NCBI GenBank assembly: GCA_947630025.1 | Contig: CANRFZ010000007.1 | Span: 1-64,000, forward strand | DNA: 64,000 nucleotides | DNA from: an uncultured Lachnospiraceae bacterium | Lineage (GTDB): Bacteria; Bacillota; Clostridia; Lachnospirales; Lachnospiraceae | Direction of reading: 5' to 3' | Part shown: piece by piece, positions 36,383 through 44,600 of the stretch | How positions within the stretch are numbered: the stretch's first letter is position 1 | Layout: every line of letters starts with the position of its first letter | Notes under the pieces: generated by a model | Databases searched by the model: none | Told to the model about the DNA's origin: nothing | Seen by the model: only the letters and a program-made list of their open reading frames with translations | Made by a program: the position numbers and the translations under genes

Positions 36383-36457
36383 GCTTCCGAATCTTTCACG
36401 AGTCTTTTCCGGATATGCTTCCGAACCTTTCACAAGTCTTTTACGGATAGGCTTCCG
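36383..36457 (+). repeat. 34-base tandem repeat
   Basis: Units beginning GCTTCCGAA at 36383, 36417 and 36451; the first two are 34 bases long with a few differences, the third is partial (GCTTCCGAAAA). It lies between the operon terminator and the TetR promoter. Non-coding. Confidence 0.75.
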
Positions 36458-36465
36458 AAAAACAG

Positions 36466-36494
36466 TTGACGCGGGTTACATAATCCATTATAAT
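36466..36494 (+). promoter_or_regulatory. promoter of the TetR gene
   Basis: TTGACG (36466-36471), 17-base spacer, perfect TATAAT (36489-36494); a strong promoter about 70 bases before ATG 36565. Confidence 0.75.
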
Positions 36495-36505
36495 AACATA
36501 TGTTA
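36494..36505. promoter_or_regulatory. candidate TetR operator
   Basis: TAACATATGTTA is a perfect 12-base palindrome starting at the last base of the -10 box, over the transcript start. The place is typical for an autoregulated TetR-family repressor (inference). Confidence 0.5.
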
Positions 36506-36564
36506 CCAAAAAGATAACGCACATACCTATGGTACAAGAGAAGGATATAAGAGAGGGAAATCTT

Positions 36565-37116
36565 ATGGCAAGAAAAGAGACGATCACCAAAAACGAGATA
36601 CTGAATGCGGCTTTTGCGCTGGCGCGCGAGAGCGGCTTCGCGGGGGTGAGCGCGAGGACGCTGGCGAATAAGGCGGGATGTTCCACCCAGCCGATTTTCA
36701 GGGTGTATAAGAACATGGACGAGCTCGGCGCGGATCTGTACGGGAAGGCAGCGGCCTATTTCGGGGAATACTATGAGCGGTTCCCCAAGGCGAGCGAGAC
36801 GCCCTTTGTCAATCTGGGATTGTCCTACATCCGCTTCGCGCAGGAGGAGCCGCATCTGTTCAGCCTCCTGTTTGTGGCGAAGGAGCGCCACGGCAAGAGC
36901 CTGTACGATCTGCTCAACGGCAGCAGCGGCTTTGTGGTCAAAGAGATCAACAACGCCAAATTTTATGGCTGCAAGGACCCCAGCGGGATGTTTATGCGGA
37001 TGTGGATTCTGATCCACGGCGCCGCGTGCATGGCGCTGACCAGGGATTATGATCTGCAGGAGGAAGATACGGTCAAGCTGCTGGAGGAATCCTACAGGGC
37101 GTTTTTGAACGTATGA
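36565..37116 (+). CDS. TetR/AcrR family transcriptional regulator
   Basis: 183 residues. N-terminal helix-turn-helix (EILNAAFALARESGFAGVSA, then RTLANKAGCSTQPIFRVYKN) and a helical ligand domain of unknown specificity (TetR_C type with FAQEEPHLFSLLF). Start ATG 36565 has GAGAGGG seven bases upstream; an earlier in-frame ATG at 36529 lies within the leader and lacks a site. A palindrome at its own promoter suggests self-repression. It lies between the Na+-pump operon and an RpiR regulator; its targets are unknown. Confidence 0.88.
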   Translation: MARKETITKNEILNAAFALARESGFAGVSARTLANKAGCSTQPIFRVYKNMDELGADLYGKAAAYFGEYYERFPKASETPFVNLGLSYIRFAQEEPHLFSLLFVAKERHGKSLYDLLNGSSGFVVKEINNAKFYGCKDPSGMFMRMWILIHGAACMALTRDYDLQEEDTVKLLEESYRAFLNV

Positions 37117-37147
37117 GATCGGAAAGGCGTATATACGGTGCAGGACA

Positions 37148-38074
37148 GTGATACAGAATCGATATGATGTGATTACAAGGATCAACGAGCATTACGGCAG
37201 GATGAGCAAAGGGCAGAAGGCGATCTCCGCATTTATCTACGACCACTATGACCAAGCCGTATTTATGACGGCGGCCAAGCTGGGCGAGACGGTGGGCGTC
37301 AGCGAGTCTACCGTCGTCCGCTATGCCATGTTTATCGGCTATGACGGCTATCCGGAATTTCAGCGGGATCTGGAAGACTGGGTGCAGAACAAGATCAATT
37401 CCGTGCAGAAGATCGGCGCCAAATACGGCAAAAGCAGCCAGTCCGAGATACTGACTTCCGTGCTGGAGGCGGACATCGAGAAGCTGCAGGACACGATACA
37501 TAATTTAGACCCGGTGGCGTTTGAGACGGCGGTGGACATTATTCTGGACGCCCGTACGATCTATGTGATGGGAGTCAGGAGCTGCGAGCCGCTGGCGGAT
37601 TTCCTGCATTTCTATCTGAATATGGTGCGGGGAAACGTGATCCTGCTCAAGACGACGAGTATGTCGGAGACTTTTGAACAGATGCTGCGCATCGACGACA
37701 AGGACGCCATGATCGGCATCAGCTTTCCGCGGTATTCCATGCGCACCTTAAAGGCGATGGAGTTCGCCAACGACAGGAACGCCAAGGTCATCACGATCAC
37801 CGACTCCATCCATTCCCCGATGAGCCTGTATTCGTCCTGCAATCTGCTGGCCAGAAGCGACATGGTCTCTATCGTCGATTCGCTGGTGGCGCCGTTGAGC
37901 GTGATCAATGCGCTGGTGGTGGGAATCTGCCTGAAGCGGCCTGAGGAGGTCAAAAAGAGCCTGAAAGATCTGGAGGATGCGTGGAACAATTATCAGGTCT
38001 ATCTGAATGACGAGATCAATTTTATCGACGAGGAGCCGATGTTAAATTATCCGCTGCGGAAGAAAGAGGACTGA
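37148..38074 (+). CDS. MurR/RpiR family transcriptional regulator
   Basis: 308 residues. N-terminal RpiR helix-turn-helix (GQKAISAFIYDHYDQAVFMT, then GETVGVSESTVVRYAMFIGY) and a C-terminal SIS sugar-phosphate-binding domain (ARTIYVMGVRSCEPLADFL, ISFPRYSMRT). Such regulators usually respond to phosphosugars, but no sugar genes are next to it. The start is GTG 37148 with AGGA close by. It ends five bases before the flavoprotein gene. Confidence 0.88.
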   Translation: MIQNRYDVITRINEHYGRMSKGQKAISAFIYDHYDQAVFMTAAKLGETVGVSESTVVRYAMFIGYDGYPEFQRDLEDWVQNKINSVQKIGAKYGKSSQSEILTSVLEADIEKLQDTIHNLDPVAFETAVDIILDARTIYVMGVRSCEPLADFLHFYLNMVRGNVILLKTTSMSETFEQMLRIDDKDAMIGISFPRYSMRTLKAMEFANDRNAKVITITDSIHSPMSLYSSCNLLARSDMVSIVDSLVAPLSVINALVVGICLKRPEEVKKSLKDLEDAWNNYQVYLNDEINFIDEEPMLNYPLRKKED

Positions 38075-38079
38075 ACACT

Positions 38080-39441
38080 ATGAGCCGGGTGATTGTGGTG
38101 GGCGGAGGCGCCGCCGGGATGATGGCCGCGCACGCCGCGGCGGAACGAGGGCATAGCGTTACGCTTCTGGAGCAGAATGAAAAACTGGGAAAGAAACTGT
38201 TTATCACCGGCAAAGGGCGCTGCAACGTGACCAACGGCTGCGAACCGGATGCCTTTTTTGAAAATGTCGTGAGCAATCCGAAATTTCTGTTCAGCGCCTT
38301 TTACGGCTTTGACAACGGACAGACGGCGCGGCTTCTGGAGGAGGCCGGCTGTCCGCTGAAAACGGAGCGGGGCGGGCGCGTGTTTCCGGTTTCCGACCAT
38401 GCCTACGACGTGACGGACGCTCTCGTCCGGCTGCTGCAGAAAGGCGGCGTGCGGGTGCGGCTGCGCACTAAGGTACGGGATCTGTGGACGGAACCTGCCG
38501 CTGCCGCCCATGAAGCGGAATCCCGGACGCCTGCGGCCTGTGTGGAGGAATCCCGGACACCTGCCGATCATGCGAAAGAGAAGCAGGCGCCGGCAGCCGG
38601 AGACGGCAGGGCACGGTATCGGGAGACGGTTCGTGGCGTACTTCTTGCGGACGGCGGCACGATGGAAGCGGACGCCGTTATTCTGGCCACGGGCGGCCTG
38701 TCCTATCCCTCCACCGGCAGTGACGGCGCGGGACACCGGATCGCGGCGGGCCACGGCCATACGGTGACGGCGTGTTCGCCGGCGCTGGTGCCGATGGAGA
38801 CGACGGAATTATGGTGCCGCACGCTGCAGGGACTTTCCTTAAAGAATGTCACGCTGGCCCTGTGCTGCGGCAGCCGCACGGTCTGGCAGGGCTTTGGCGA
38901 AATGCTTTTTACCCACTTCGGCATCAGCGGGCCGCTTGTACTGTCGGCCAGCAGTTATTATGGAAAATGCAAAGACAAAAGCAGCGTCACGGCGGTCATC
39001 GACCTGAAGCCGGCGCTTTCGGCGGAGCAGCTCGACAGGCGGATTCTGCGGGATTTCGACGAGAGCCCCAACAAAGCGTTCAAAAATGTGATCGGAAAAC
39101 TGTACCCCGCAGGACTGGTGCCGATTATGACACAATTGTCGGAAATAGACGGAGAGAAAAAGGTAAACGAAGTCACCCGCGGGGAGCGGGAGCGGCTGGC
39201 CGATGTGACGAAGCATCTTACGCTGCACGTGACGGGGCTTCGGGGCTACGCGGAGGCCGTGGTCACGCAGGGCGGCGTCAGGGTGAAAGAAGTCAATCCC
39301 TCCACGATGGAGTCAAAGCTGGTGCGGGGATTGTATTTTGCGGGAGAGCTTCTGGACGTGGACGCCCTGACCGGCGGCTTCAATCTGCAGATCGCATGGT
39401 CCACCGGGCATCTGGCGGGGGCCTCCGTTCCGCTTCCTTAG
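38080..39441 (+). CDS. HI0933/BaiN-family FAD-dependent flavoprotein
   Basis: 453 residues. N-terminal Rossmann FAD motif VVGGGAAGMMAA, then GKGRCNVTN, and the C-terminal block GLYFAGELLDVDALTGGFNLQ. These match the HI0933/YhiN family often annotated as aminoacetone oxidase or NAD(P)/FAD oxidoreductase; BaiN is a named relative. True activity unknown. A stretch around residues 142-183 with repeated ESRTPA units is an extra low-complexity insert. cmk lies 83 bases downstream, and this pairing with cmk, ispH and rpsA is common in Clostridia. Confidence 0.85.
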   Translation: MSRVIVVGGGAAGMMAAHAAAERGHSVTLLEQNEKLGKKLFITGKGRCNVTNGCEPDAFFENVVSNPKFLFSAFYGFDNGQTARLLEEAGCPLKTERGGRVFPVSDHAYDVTDALVRLLQKGGVRVRLRTKVRDLWTEPAAAAHEAESRTPAACVEESRTPADHAKEKQAPAAGDGRARYRETVRGVLLADGGTMEADAVILATGGLSYPSTGSDGAGHRIAAGHGHTVTACSPALVPMETTELWCRTLQGLSLKNVTLALCCGSRTVWQGFGEMLFTHFGISGPLVLSASSYYGKCKDKSSVTAVIDLKPALSAEQLDRRILRDFDESPNKAFKNVIGKLYPAGLVPIMTQLSEIDGEKKVNEVTRGERERLADVTKHLTLHVTGLRGYAEAVVTQGGVRVKEVNPSTMESKLVRGLYFAGELLDVDALTGGFNLQIAWSTGHLAGASVPLP

Positions 39442-39524
39442 AGGGAAAATAGATTTGTGCCAGCGCGCTGCCGGCGCAAACCCATTGTCAACAACTATAA
39501 AGCAGCGCAGAAACAGAGGGAAAC

Positions 39525-40187
39525 ATGGGTTTTAATATTGCCATTGACGGGCCCGCGGGAGCGGGCAAGAGCACGATTGCCAAAAAAATTGCATCCAGGC
39601 TGGGATATATCTATGTGGACACCGGCGCGATGTACCGCGCCATGGCGTTGTATCTGCTCCGGGAGAACGTACCGGCCTCAGACGCGGCGGCGATCAGCCG
39701 GAAATGCCGTGAGGCGGATATCTCCATCGGCTATGAGGACGGCGCGCAGGTGGTGTATCTGAACGGCGAGAATGTAAACGGCCTGATCCGGACGGAAGAA
39801 GTGGGGAACATGGCGTCCGCCAGCAGCCCCAATCCCGACGTCCGCAAAAAGCTGGTGGAGCTCCAGCAGAAGCTGGCAGCCGGCGCAGATGTGGTGATGG
39901 ACGGCAGGGATATCGGCACCTGCGTCCTGCCGGACGCACAGGTGAAAGTCTACCTGACGGCGGACAGCGGCGTGCGCGCCATGAGGCGGTACAAGGAGCT
40001 GACGGAAAAAGGCGTCTCCTGCGATCTTGCCACGATCGAAAAGGATATCATCGAGCGCGACAGACAGGACATGACTCGCGAGATCTCGCCGCTGACGCAG
40101 GCCGAGGACGCGGTTCTGATAGACTCCTCCGCGCTGACCATCGACGAGGTGGCGGAGAAGATTATTGCGCTGGCCGGCACGAAATAG
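39525..40187 (+). CDS. cmk: cytidylate kinase
   Basis: Phosphorylates CMP and dCMP. 220 residues: P-loop IDGPAGAGKST, DTGAMYRAM (substrate binding), GRDIGTCVLPDA and the lid region RRYKELTEKG. AGAGGGA precedes ATG 39525. Followed by ispH after 29 bases. Confidence 0.95.
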   Translation: MGFNIAIDGPAGAGKSTIAKKIASRLGYIYVDTGAMYRAMALYLLRENVPASDAAAISRKCREADISIGYEDGAQVVYLNGENVNGLIRTEEVGNMASASSPNPDVRKKLVELQQKLAAGADVVMDGRDIGTCVLPDAQVKVYLTADSGVRAMRRYKELTEKGVSCDLATIEKDIIERDRQDMTREISPLTQAEDAVLIDSSALTIDEVAEKIIALAGTK

Positions 40188-40216
40188 CCGCGGCGCACAC
40201 GGAAGGAAAGAAAAGC

Positions 40217-41065
40217 ATGGAAGTGGTTCTGGCGAAGCACGCGGGGTTCTGCTTCGGCGTGCAGCGCGCCGTGGACGAAGTGTATAGCGAGACACTGCGC
40301 GGCGGCCCGATCTATACTTACGGGCCCATCGTCCACAACGAGGAGGTCGTCAAGGATCTGGAGCGGAAGGGCGTCCGGGTGCTGGATTCCCCGGAGGAGC
40401 TGCCGGAAGCTATGGGCGGCACCGTCATGATACGCGCCCACGGCGTGCCCGAACGCATCATCCGGGAGATCGACAGGCTGGGAATCCGCTGCGTGGACGC
40501 CACGTGCCCGTTTGTCAAGCGCATCCACAACATCGTCAGCAGGGAGAGCGCAGCCGGCAGAAAGATCGTGATCATCGGCAATCCGGGGCACCCCGAGGTG
40601 GAGGGCATCATGGGGTGGGCGAAGGGCAGCGCCACGGTGCTGGAATCCGAGCAGGAGGCCCGCGATTTTGTCTGCGATCCGGCGGAAGAAATCTGCATTG
40701 TTTCCCAAACGACATTTAACTACAATAAATTTCAAGATATGGTTGAAATTTTTATGAAAAAAGGGTACAATGTTAGTGTTGTGAATACTATATGCAACGC
40801 TACGGAGGAGCGGCAGACCGAAGCGCGCGAAATAGCGGCCGGTGTTGATGCCATGATAGTGATTGGTGGTAAGCATAGTTCTAATACGCGGAAACTATAT
40901 GAAATCTGCAGACAGGAATGTGCCAATACATATTTCATACAGACGGTTGAAGACCTGCACCTGAATTTGCCTGAATCTGTCCGAACCGTGGGTATTACAG
41001 CAGGGGCATCCACCCCAAACAATATAATCGAGGAGGTTCAAAATTATGTCAGATTTAACTTTTGA
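40217..41065 (+). CDS. ispH: 4-hydroxy-3-methylbut-2-enyl diphosphate reductase IspH
   Basis: Last enzyme of the MEP isoprenoid pathway, a [4Fe-4S] reductase. 282 residues with the three cluster cysteines C12 (GFCFGV), C97 (DATCPF) and C193 (NTICNAT). The gene ends 20 bases inside the rpsA gene, in a different frame. In many Clostridia IspH and the S1 protein are one fused polypeptide; here they are two overlapping genes. From about 40690 the coding sequence becomes markedly AT-rich (39 G/C in 120 bases at 40681-40800). Confidence 0.96.
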   Translation: MEVVLAKHAGFCFGVQRAVDEVYSETLRGGPIYTYGPIVHNEEVVKDLERKGVRVLDSPEELPEAMGGTVMIRAHGVPERIIREIDRLGIRCVDATCPFVKRIHNIVSRESAAGRKIVIIGNPGHPEVEGIMGWAKGSATVLESEQEARDFVCDPAEEICIVSQTTFNYNKFQDMVEIFMKKGYNVSVVNTICNATEERQTEAREIAAGVDAMIVIGGKHSSNTRKLYEICRQECANTYFIQTVEDLHLNLPESVRTVGITAGASTPNNIIEEVQNYVRFNF

Positions 41066-42221
41066 ACAAATGCTAGAGGAGTCATTAAAAACAATACACA
41101 CAGGAGAGGTCGTGGAAGGCACCGTCATTGACGTAAAACCGGACGAGATGATTCTCAACATCGGCTATAAGGCAGACGGCGTTCTCACCCGGAACGAATA
41201 TACGAACGAGTCCAATCTGGATCTGACGACGGTTGCCAAGCCGGGCGATAAGATGGAAGTGAAGGTGTTAAAGGTCAACGACGGCGACGGACAGGTTCTT
41301 CTGACTTACAAGCGGCTGGCAGCGGACAGAGGCAATAAGCGCATCGAGGAAGCATATAATAACAGAGAGGTTCTGAAAGCGAAAGTTGCGCAGGTGTTGG
41401 AAAAGGGCCTCAGCGTCATCGTGGACGAGGTGCGGATCTTTATCCCCGCGAGCCTCATTTCCGACACGTATGAGAGCGATTTGAATAAGTATGCGGATCA
41501 GGAGATCGAGTTCGTGATCAGCGAGTACAACCCTAAGAGAAAGAGCTACATCGGCGACAGAAAGCAGCTTATCCTGGAGAAAAAGGCCGAGATGCAGAAG
41601 AAACTGCTGGAGACGATCAAAGAGGGCGACACGGTGGAAGGCACGGTCAAGAACGTGACGGATTTCGGCGCGTTCATCGATCTGGGCGGCTGCGACGGAC
41701 TGCTCCATATCTCGGAGATGTCCTGGGGCAGAGTGGAGAATCCCAAGAAGACCTTTAAGGTCGGCGATGTCGTCAAGGTGCTGATCAAGGAGATTTCCGG
41801 CAATAAGATCGCGTTGAGCCTTAAATTCGACGATTCCAACCCGTGGAAAGGCGCGGCGGAAAAATATGCCATCGGCAACGTCGTAACCGGCAGGGTGGCG
41901 CGTATGACGGACTTCGGCGCATTTATCGAGCTGGAGCCGGGCATCGACGCACTCCTCCACGTATCGCAGATTGCCAAGGAGCATATTGCGAAGCCTTCGG
42001 ATGTGCTCAAGACCGGCGAGGAAGTGACGGCTAAAGTCGTAGACTTCAACGAAGCGGACAAAAAGATCAGCCTCAGCATCAAGGCGCTGCTGGCGCCCGA
42101 ACCCGCACAGGACAAGGCGGACGGTGACGAGGACGTCGTCTCCGTGGATATCGACGCCGTGATCTCCCATGAGAAGGCGGAGGAGGAAGCCAAGGCCGAA
42201 AAGGAAGATCAGGCTGAATAA
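41046..42221 (+). CDS. rpsA: S1 RNA-binding domain protein (30S ribosomal protein S1)
   Basis: 391 residues with four S1 domains (about 18-88, 105-170, 190-260, 275-345; e.g. VTDFGAFIDLGGCDGLLHIS and MTDFGAFIELEPGIDALLHV), then a charged tail. Binds mRNA and helps initiation; Firmicutes versions have four instead of six domains. The ribosome-binding site (GAGGAGG) and ATG 41046 are inside ispH, so translation is coupled. The first about 60 bases are AT-rich like the end of ispH. Confidence 0.92.
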   Translation: MSDLTFEQMLEESLKTIHTGEVVEGTVIDVKPDEMILNIGYKADGVLTRNEYTNESNLDLTTVAKPGDKMEVKVLKVNDGDGQVLLTYKRLAADRGNKRIEEAYNNREVLKAKVAQVLEKGLSVIVDEVRIFIPASLISDTYESDLNKYADQEIEFVISEYNPKRKSYIGDRKQLILEKKAEMQKKLLETIKEGDTVEGTVKNVTDFGAFIDLGGCDGLLHISEMSWGRVENPKKTFKVGDVVKVLIKEISGNKIALSLKFDDSNPWKGAAEKYAIGNVVTGRVARMTDFGAFIELEPGIDALLHVSQIAKEHIAKPSDVLKTGEEVTAKVVDFNEADKKISLSIKALLAPEPAQDKADGDEDVVSVDIDAVISHEKAEEEAKAEKEDQAE

Positions 42222-42239
42222 TAGGATGGAAAAAGAAGC

Positions 42240-43019
42240 ATGGCATATGATTATGAGGCTTTCAAAAAAGCGGTTTACGATCTGACCAAGATCGATCTGA
42301 ACGCATACAAAGAGAAACAGATGAAGCGGCGGATCGACACGCTGATCGCGAAGAATAAAATCGTAGGGTATGACAATTATGTGGCGGCGCTGAAATCCGA
42401 TCACAATATGTTCGATGAGTTTGTCAATTATTTGACGATTAATGTATCCGAATTTTATCGGAATACCGATCAGTGGAAGCTGCTGGATCAGGAGTTTATT
42501 CCCGATCTGATCAAGCGATACGGCAACTCGCTCAAAATATGGAGTGCGGCCTGCTCCACCGGAGACGAGCCGTATTCTCTCGTGATGGCGCTCTCCAAAC
42601 ATATGCAGATGAACCAGATCAGGATCTATGCGACGGATCTGGATAAGCAGGTGCTCGCCAAGGCGAAGACCGGCCTGTATGTGGAAAAGAGCATCGCGGG
42701 CGTGCCGGACGATCTGAAGAAAAAGTTCTTTACCAAAGTGGGGCCTTCTTATCAGATTTCCGAGGAAGTCAAGTCGAGGGTGGATTTTAAGGAGCACAAT
42801 CTGCTGAAAGACGCCTATCCGACGGACTGCCACATGATTGTGTGCCGCAACGTGCTGATCTACTTTACCGAGGAGGCCAAGGATGATATTTTCAGGAAGT
42901 TCTATAAGAGCCTGAAGCCGGGCGGTTATCTTTTTATCGGAAGCACCGAGCAGATCATCAACTACAAGGAGATCGGTTTCGTCAGGAAAAATTCGTTTTT
43001 CTACCAGAGGCCGGTGTGA
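42240..43019 (+). CDS. cheR: CheR protein-glutamate O-methyltransferase
   Basis: Methylates glutamates on chemotaxis receptors with S-adenosylmethionine. 259 residues: N-terminal helical domain, NVSEFYRN, SAM-binding SAACSTGDEPYSL, ATDLDKQVLAKAK, and VCRNVLIYF. It stands 18 bases after rpsA without other chemotaxis genes in view, and a terminator follows. Confidence 0.93.
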   Translation: MAYDYEAFKKAVYDLTKIDLNAYKEKQMKRRIDTLIAKNKIVGYDNYVAALKSDHNMFDEFVNYLTINVSEFYRNTDQWKLLDQEFIPDLIKRYGNSLKIWSAACSTGDEPYSLVMALSKHMQMNQIRIYATDLDKQVLAKAKTGLYVEKSIAGVPDDLKKKFFTKVGPSYQISEEVKSRVDFKEHNLLKDAYPTDCHMIVCRNVLIYFTEEAKDDIFRKFYKSLKPGGYLFIGSTEQIINYKEIGFVRKNSFFYQRPV

Positions 43020-43127
43020 AATTAGTTATGATAGAAAAAAGACGCACGCAGCGTCGGATGAAAGTGCTGCGGCACCATACCGTATCATAAGTAAGATAGG
43101 ATGCGTGGGATGACAGAGTATAATGTT

Positions 43128-43173
43128 AAAAAGACGTTTCGTTAAGGATGCGGAGACGTCTTTTTCTTTTTTT
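43128..43173 (+). terminator. rho-independent terminator after cheR
   Basis: AAAAAGACGTTTC (43128-43140) pairs with GAGACGTCTTTTT (43153-43165), followed by CTTTTTTT. It lies 108 bases after the cheR stop; the stretch between holds no gene. Confidence 0.85.
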
Positions 43174-43255
43174 GTATTAGCATTAGCAATTTAGTATTTA
43201 GTGCTAATATTCGTATTAACAATCAGCGTTAGTATTATCGTTGGTATTTATTTAA

Positions 43256-43273
43256 TATTCGTATTCGTATTCG
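43256..43273. repeat. hexamer repeat TATTCG x3
   Basis: Three perfect TATTCG units followed by TATTTT, at the end of an AT-rich, loosely repetitive stretch (43174-43277) between the cheR terminator and the convergent exonuclease gene. Possibly slippage-prone; no other feature seen here. Confidence 0.7.
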
Positions 43274-43277
43274 TATT

Positions 43278-44381
43278 TTAGTATGTCTTGGCCATTCTGG
43301 AGAGCAGATATTGGGCGTAGCGCGCAAACAACGCGCGGTCTTTCTTCATCTCGTCGGTCAGCTCGAAAAACAGGTCTTTGCTCTTATAGCTTCGCTTAAA
43401 GAACGGTTCCATGAAAAGATCCCACTGCGGCAGGAAAGACGAGGTTTTGCGCGTGTAGCAGGTCGCCGCGGATGCCTGTACGCGGTGGTTTTTGTCCACA
43501 AAGGAGGCGACGGACTTATGCAGCGCCGTGTCTTCCTCCGGCAGATAGTAGTAGTCTTTATAGTTGGAGTAGAAATATTTCATTTCTTCTTCGTAAACGG
43601 GCACTTTCAGAATGCCCTCGTCGTCCTCTCCGCTGAAGTAGCAGCCGTTGGACAGATTGGAGACGGGCAGCGGCAGCGCGGTGGGCAGTTCCAGCTTCAT
43701 CAGCAGCTCTGCCTTGTCGTGGCCGTGATAGTCCACAAAATGATTGGCCTGCACCTTTTTTACGGTAAGCGGGCAGTTGAACAGGTCATAGAACGAGAGC
43801 AGCGGCAGAAGCTGCAGCATCCCTTTCATGTCGTCATGGTTATGGAGCAGGAGAAAGCGAAGGGCCTGCTCGTCCCGCGTCTTGACATAGGTGTGGTAGA
43901 CGCCGATCAGGTCGCCGCCGCTGTAGACGTCCTCCCGCTCGATGCCCAGCAGTTCCTCCAGCGTTTTCTGCTTGCAGTTGGGCACGTGCAGAAAGAACTT
44001 GTAGGGGGAGATGCGCCGGTAGATGTCGATCCCCGTAAAGCGGTCAAGATGGCAGGGCAGGCCGAACTGCTCGCATTTCTGCGCCAGATAGGGCAGGTCA
44101 AAATTGTTGCCGTTAAAATGCACCAGATGGGTAAAGCCGGAGGCAAACGAAAAGAAGTCCGTAAGCATCGCCTGTTCGTCGTTGTACGTCTCCGCGAACC
44201 ACTGCTTGATATGCCAGCAGCCGGCGTCCAGATACGCCGTGCCGATCAGGTACAGGGAAGAATTTTTGGCGGTAAAGCCGGTGGTTTCGATGTCCAGAAA
44301 CAAGAGCTTTTCGGGCGCAGCGATCTTTTCCAGCGGATACTGCGGCATGAAATTTTCCAGAATCTGATTGAACGTTCGCAT
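43278..44381 (-). CDS. RNase H-like DEDD exonuclease domain protein (YprB-like)
   Basis: 367 residues. The N-terminal half is a DEDD-type 3-prime exonuclease fold: FLDIETTG (motif I), VHFNGNNFDLPYL (motif II), LHNHDDMKG (motif III). The C-terminal half is unassigned. Similar proteins are annotated ribonuclease H-like or YprB; the substrate is not known. AGGAG lies seven bases before the ATG on the minus strand (44379-44381). Divergent from the Rnf operon. Confidence 0.85.
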   Translation of the reverse strand: MRTFNQILENFMPQYPLEKIAAPEKLLFLDIETTGFTAKNSSLYLIGTAYLDAGCWHIKQWFAETYNDEQAMLTDFFSFASGFTHLVHFNGNNFDLPYLAQKCEQFGLPCHLDRFTGIDIYRRISPYKFFLHVPNCKQKTLEELLGIEREDVYSGGDLIGVYHTYVKTRDEQALRFLLLHNHDDMKGMLQLLPLLSFYDLFNCPLTVKKVQANHFVDYHGHDKAELLMKLELPTALPLPVSNLSNGCYFSGEDDEGILKVPVYEEEMKYFYSNYKDYYYLPEEDTALHKSVASFVDKNHRVQASAATCYTRKTSSFLPQWDLFMEPFFKRSYKSKDLFFELTDEMKKDRALFARYAQYLLSRMAKTY

Positions 44382-44495
44382 AAGGCACTCCTGTCAAAAA
44401 TAACCTGACTATATACTAACATATTTTTTGAAGAAACAGTAGTTTTTTTCGTCGAAAAATAGTATATTTATATCGTGGGGTTTTACTTTGCTGAT

Positions 44496-44524
44496 CCGGC
44501 TGCCTGTGCCGGAGCGTCACAGGC
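44496..44524 (+). promoter_or_regulatory. alternative hairpins in the rnf leader
   Basis: CCGGC (44496-44500) can pair with GCCGG (44508-44512), while GCCTGTG (44502-44508) can pair with CACAGGC (44518-44524). The two stems share bases and exclude each other, as in attenuators and riboswitches. The 219-base gap 44382-44600 otherwise has an AT-rich divergent promoter zone near 44400-44475 that I could not resolve into clear -35/-10 pairs. Confidence 0.3.
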
Positions 44525-44600
44525 GGTATTTGAGGCAGACGGAAGCCGCGTCCGCGGATTTCCCACCCGTCGCATCAACGCTCCGGAATGGAGAATGAAA

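Noticed and set aside
41268-42833. 521-codon open frame opposite rpsA and cheR
   Set aside because: Spans two good genes on the other strand; no start signal or domain.
43311-44408. 365-codon plus-strand frame over the exonuclease gene
   Set aside because: Mirror of the minus-strand DEDD exonuclease, which has all three catalytic motifs and a good ribosome-binding site.
44475-44600. N-terminal extension of RnfC from GTG 44475
   Set aside because: The extension fits no RnfC N-terminus, and ATG 44601 has a correctly spaced GGAG.
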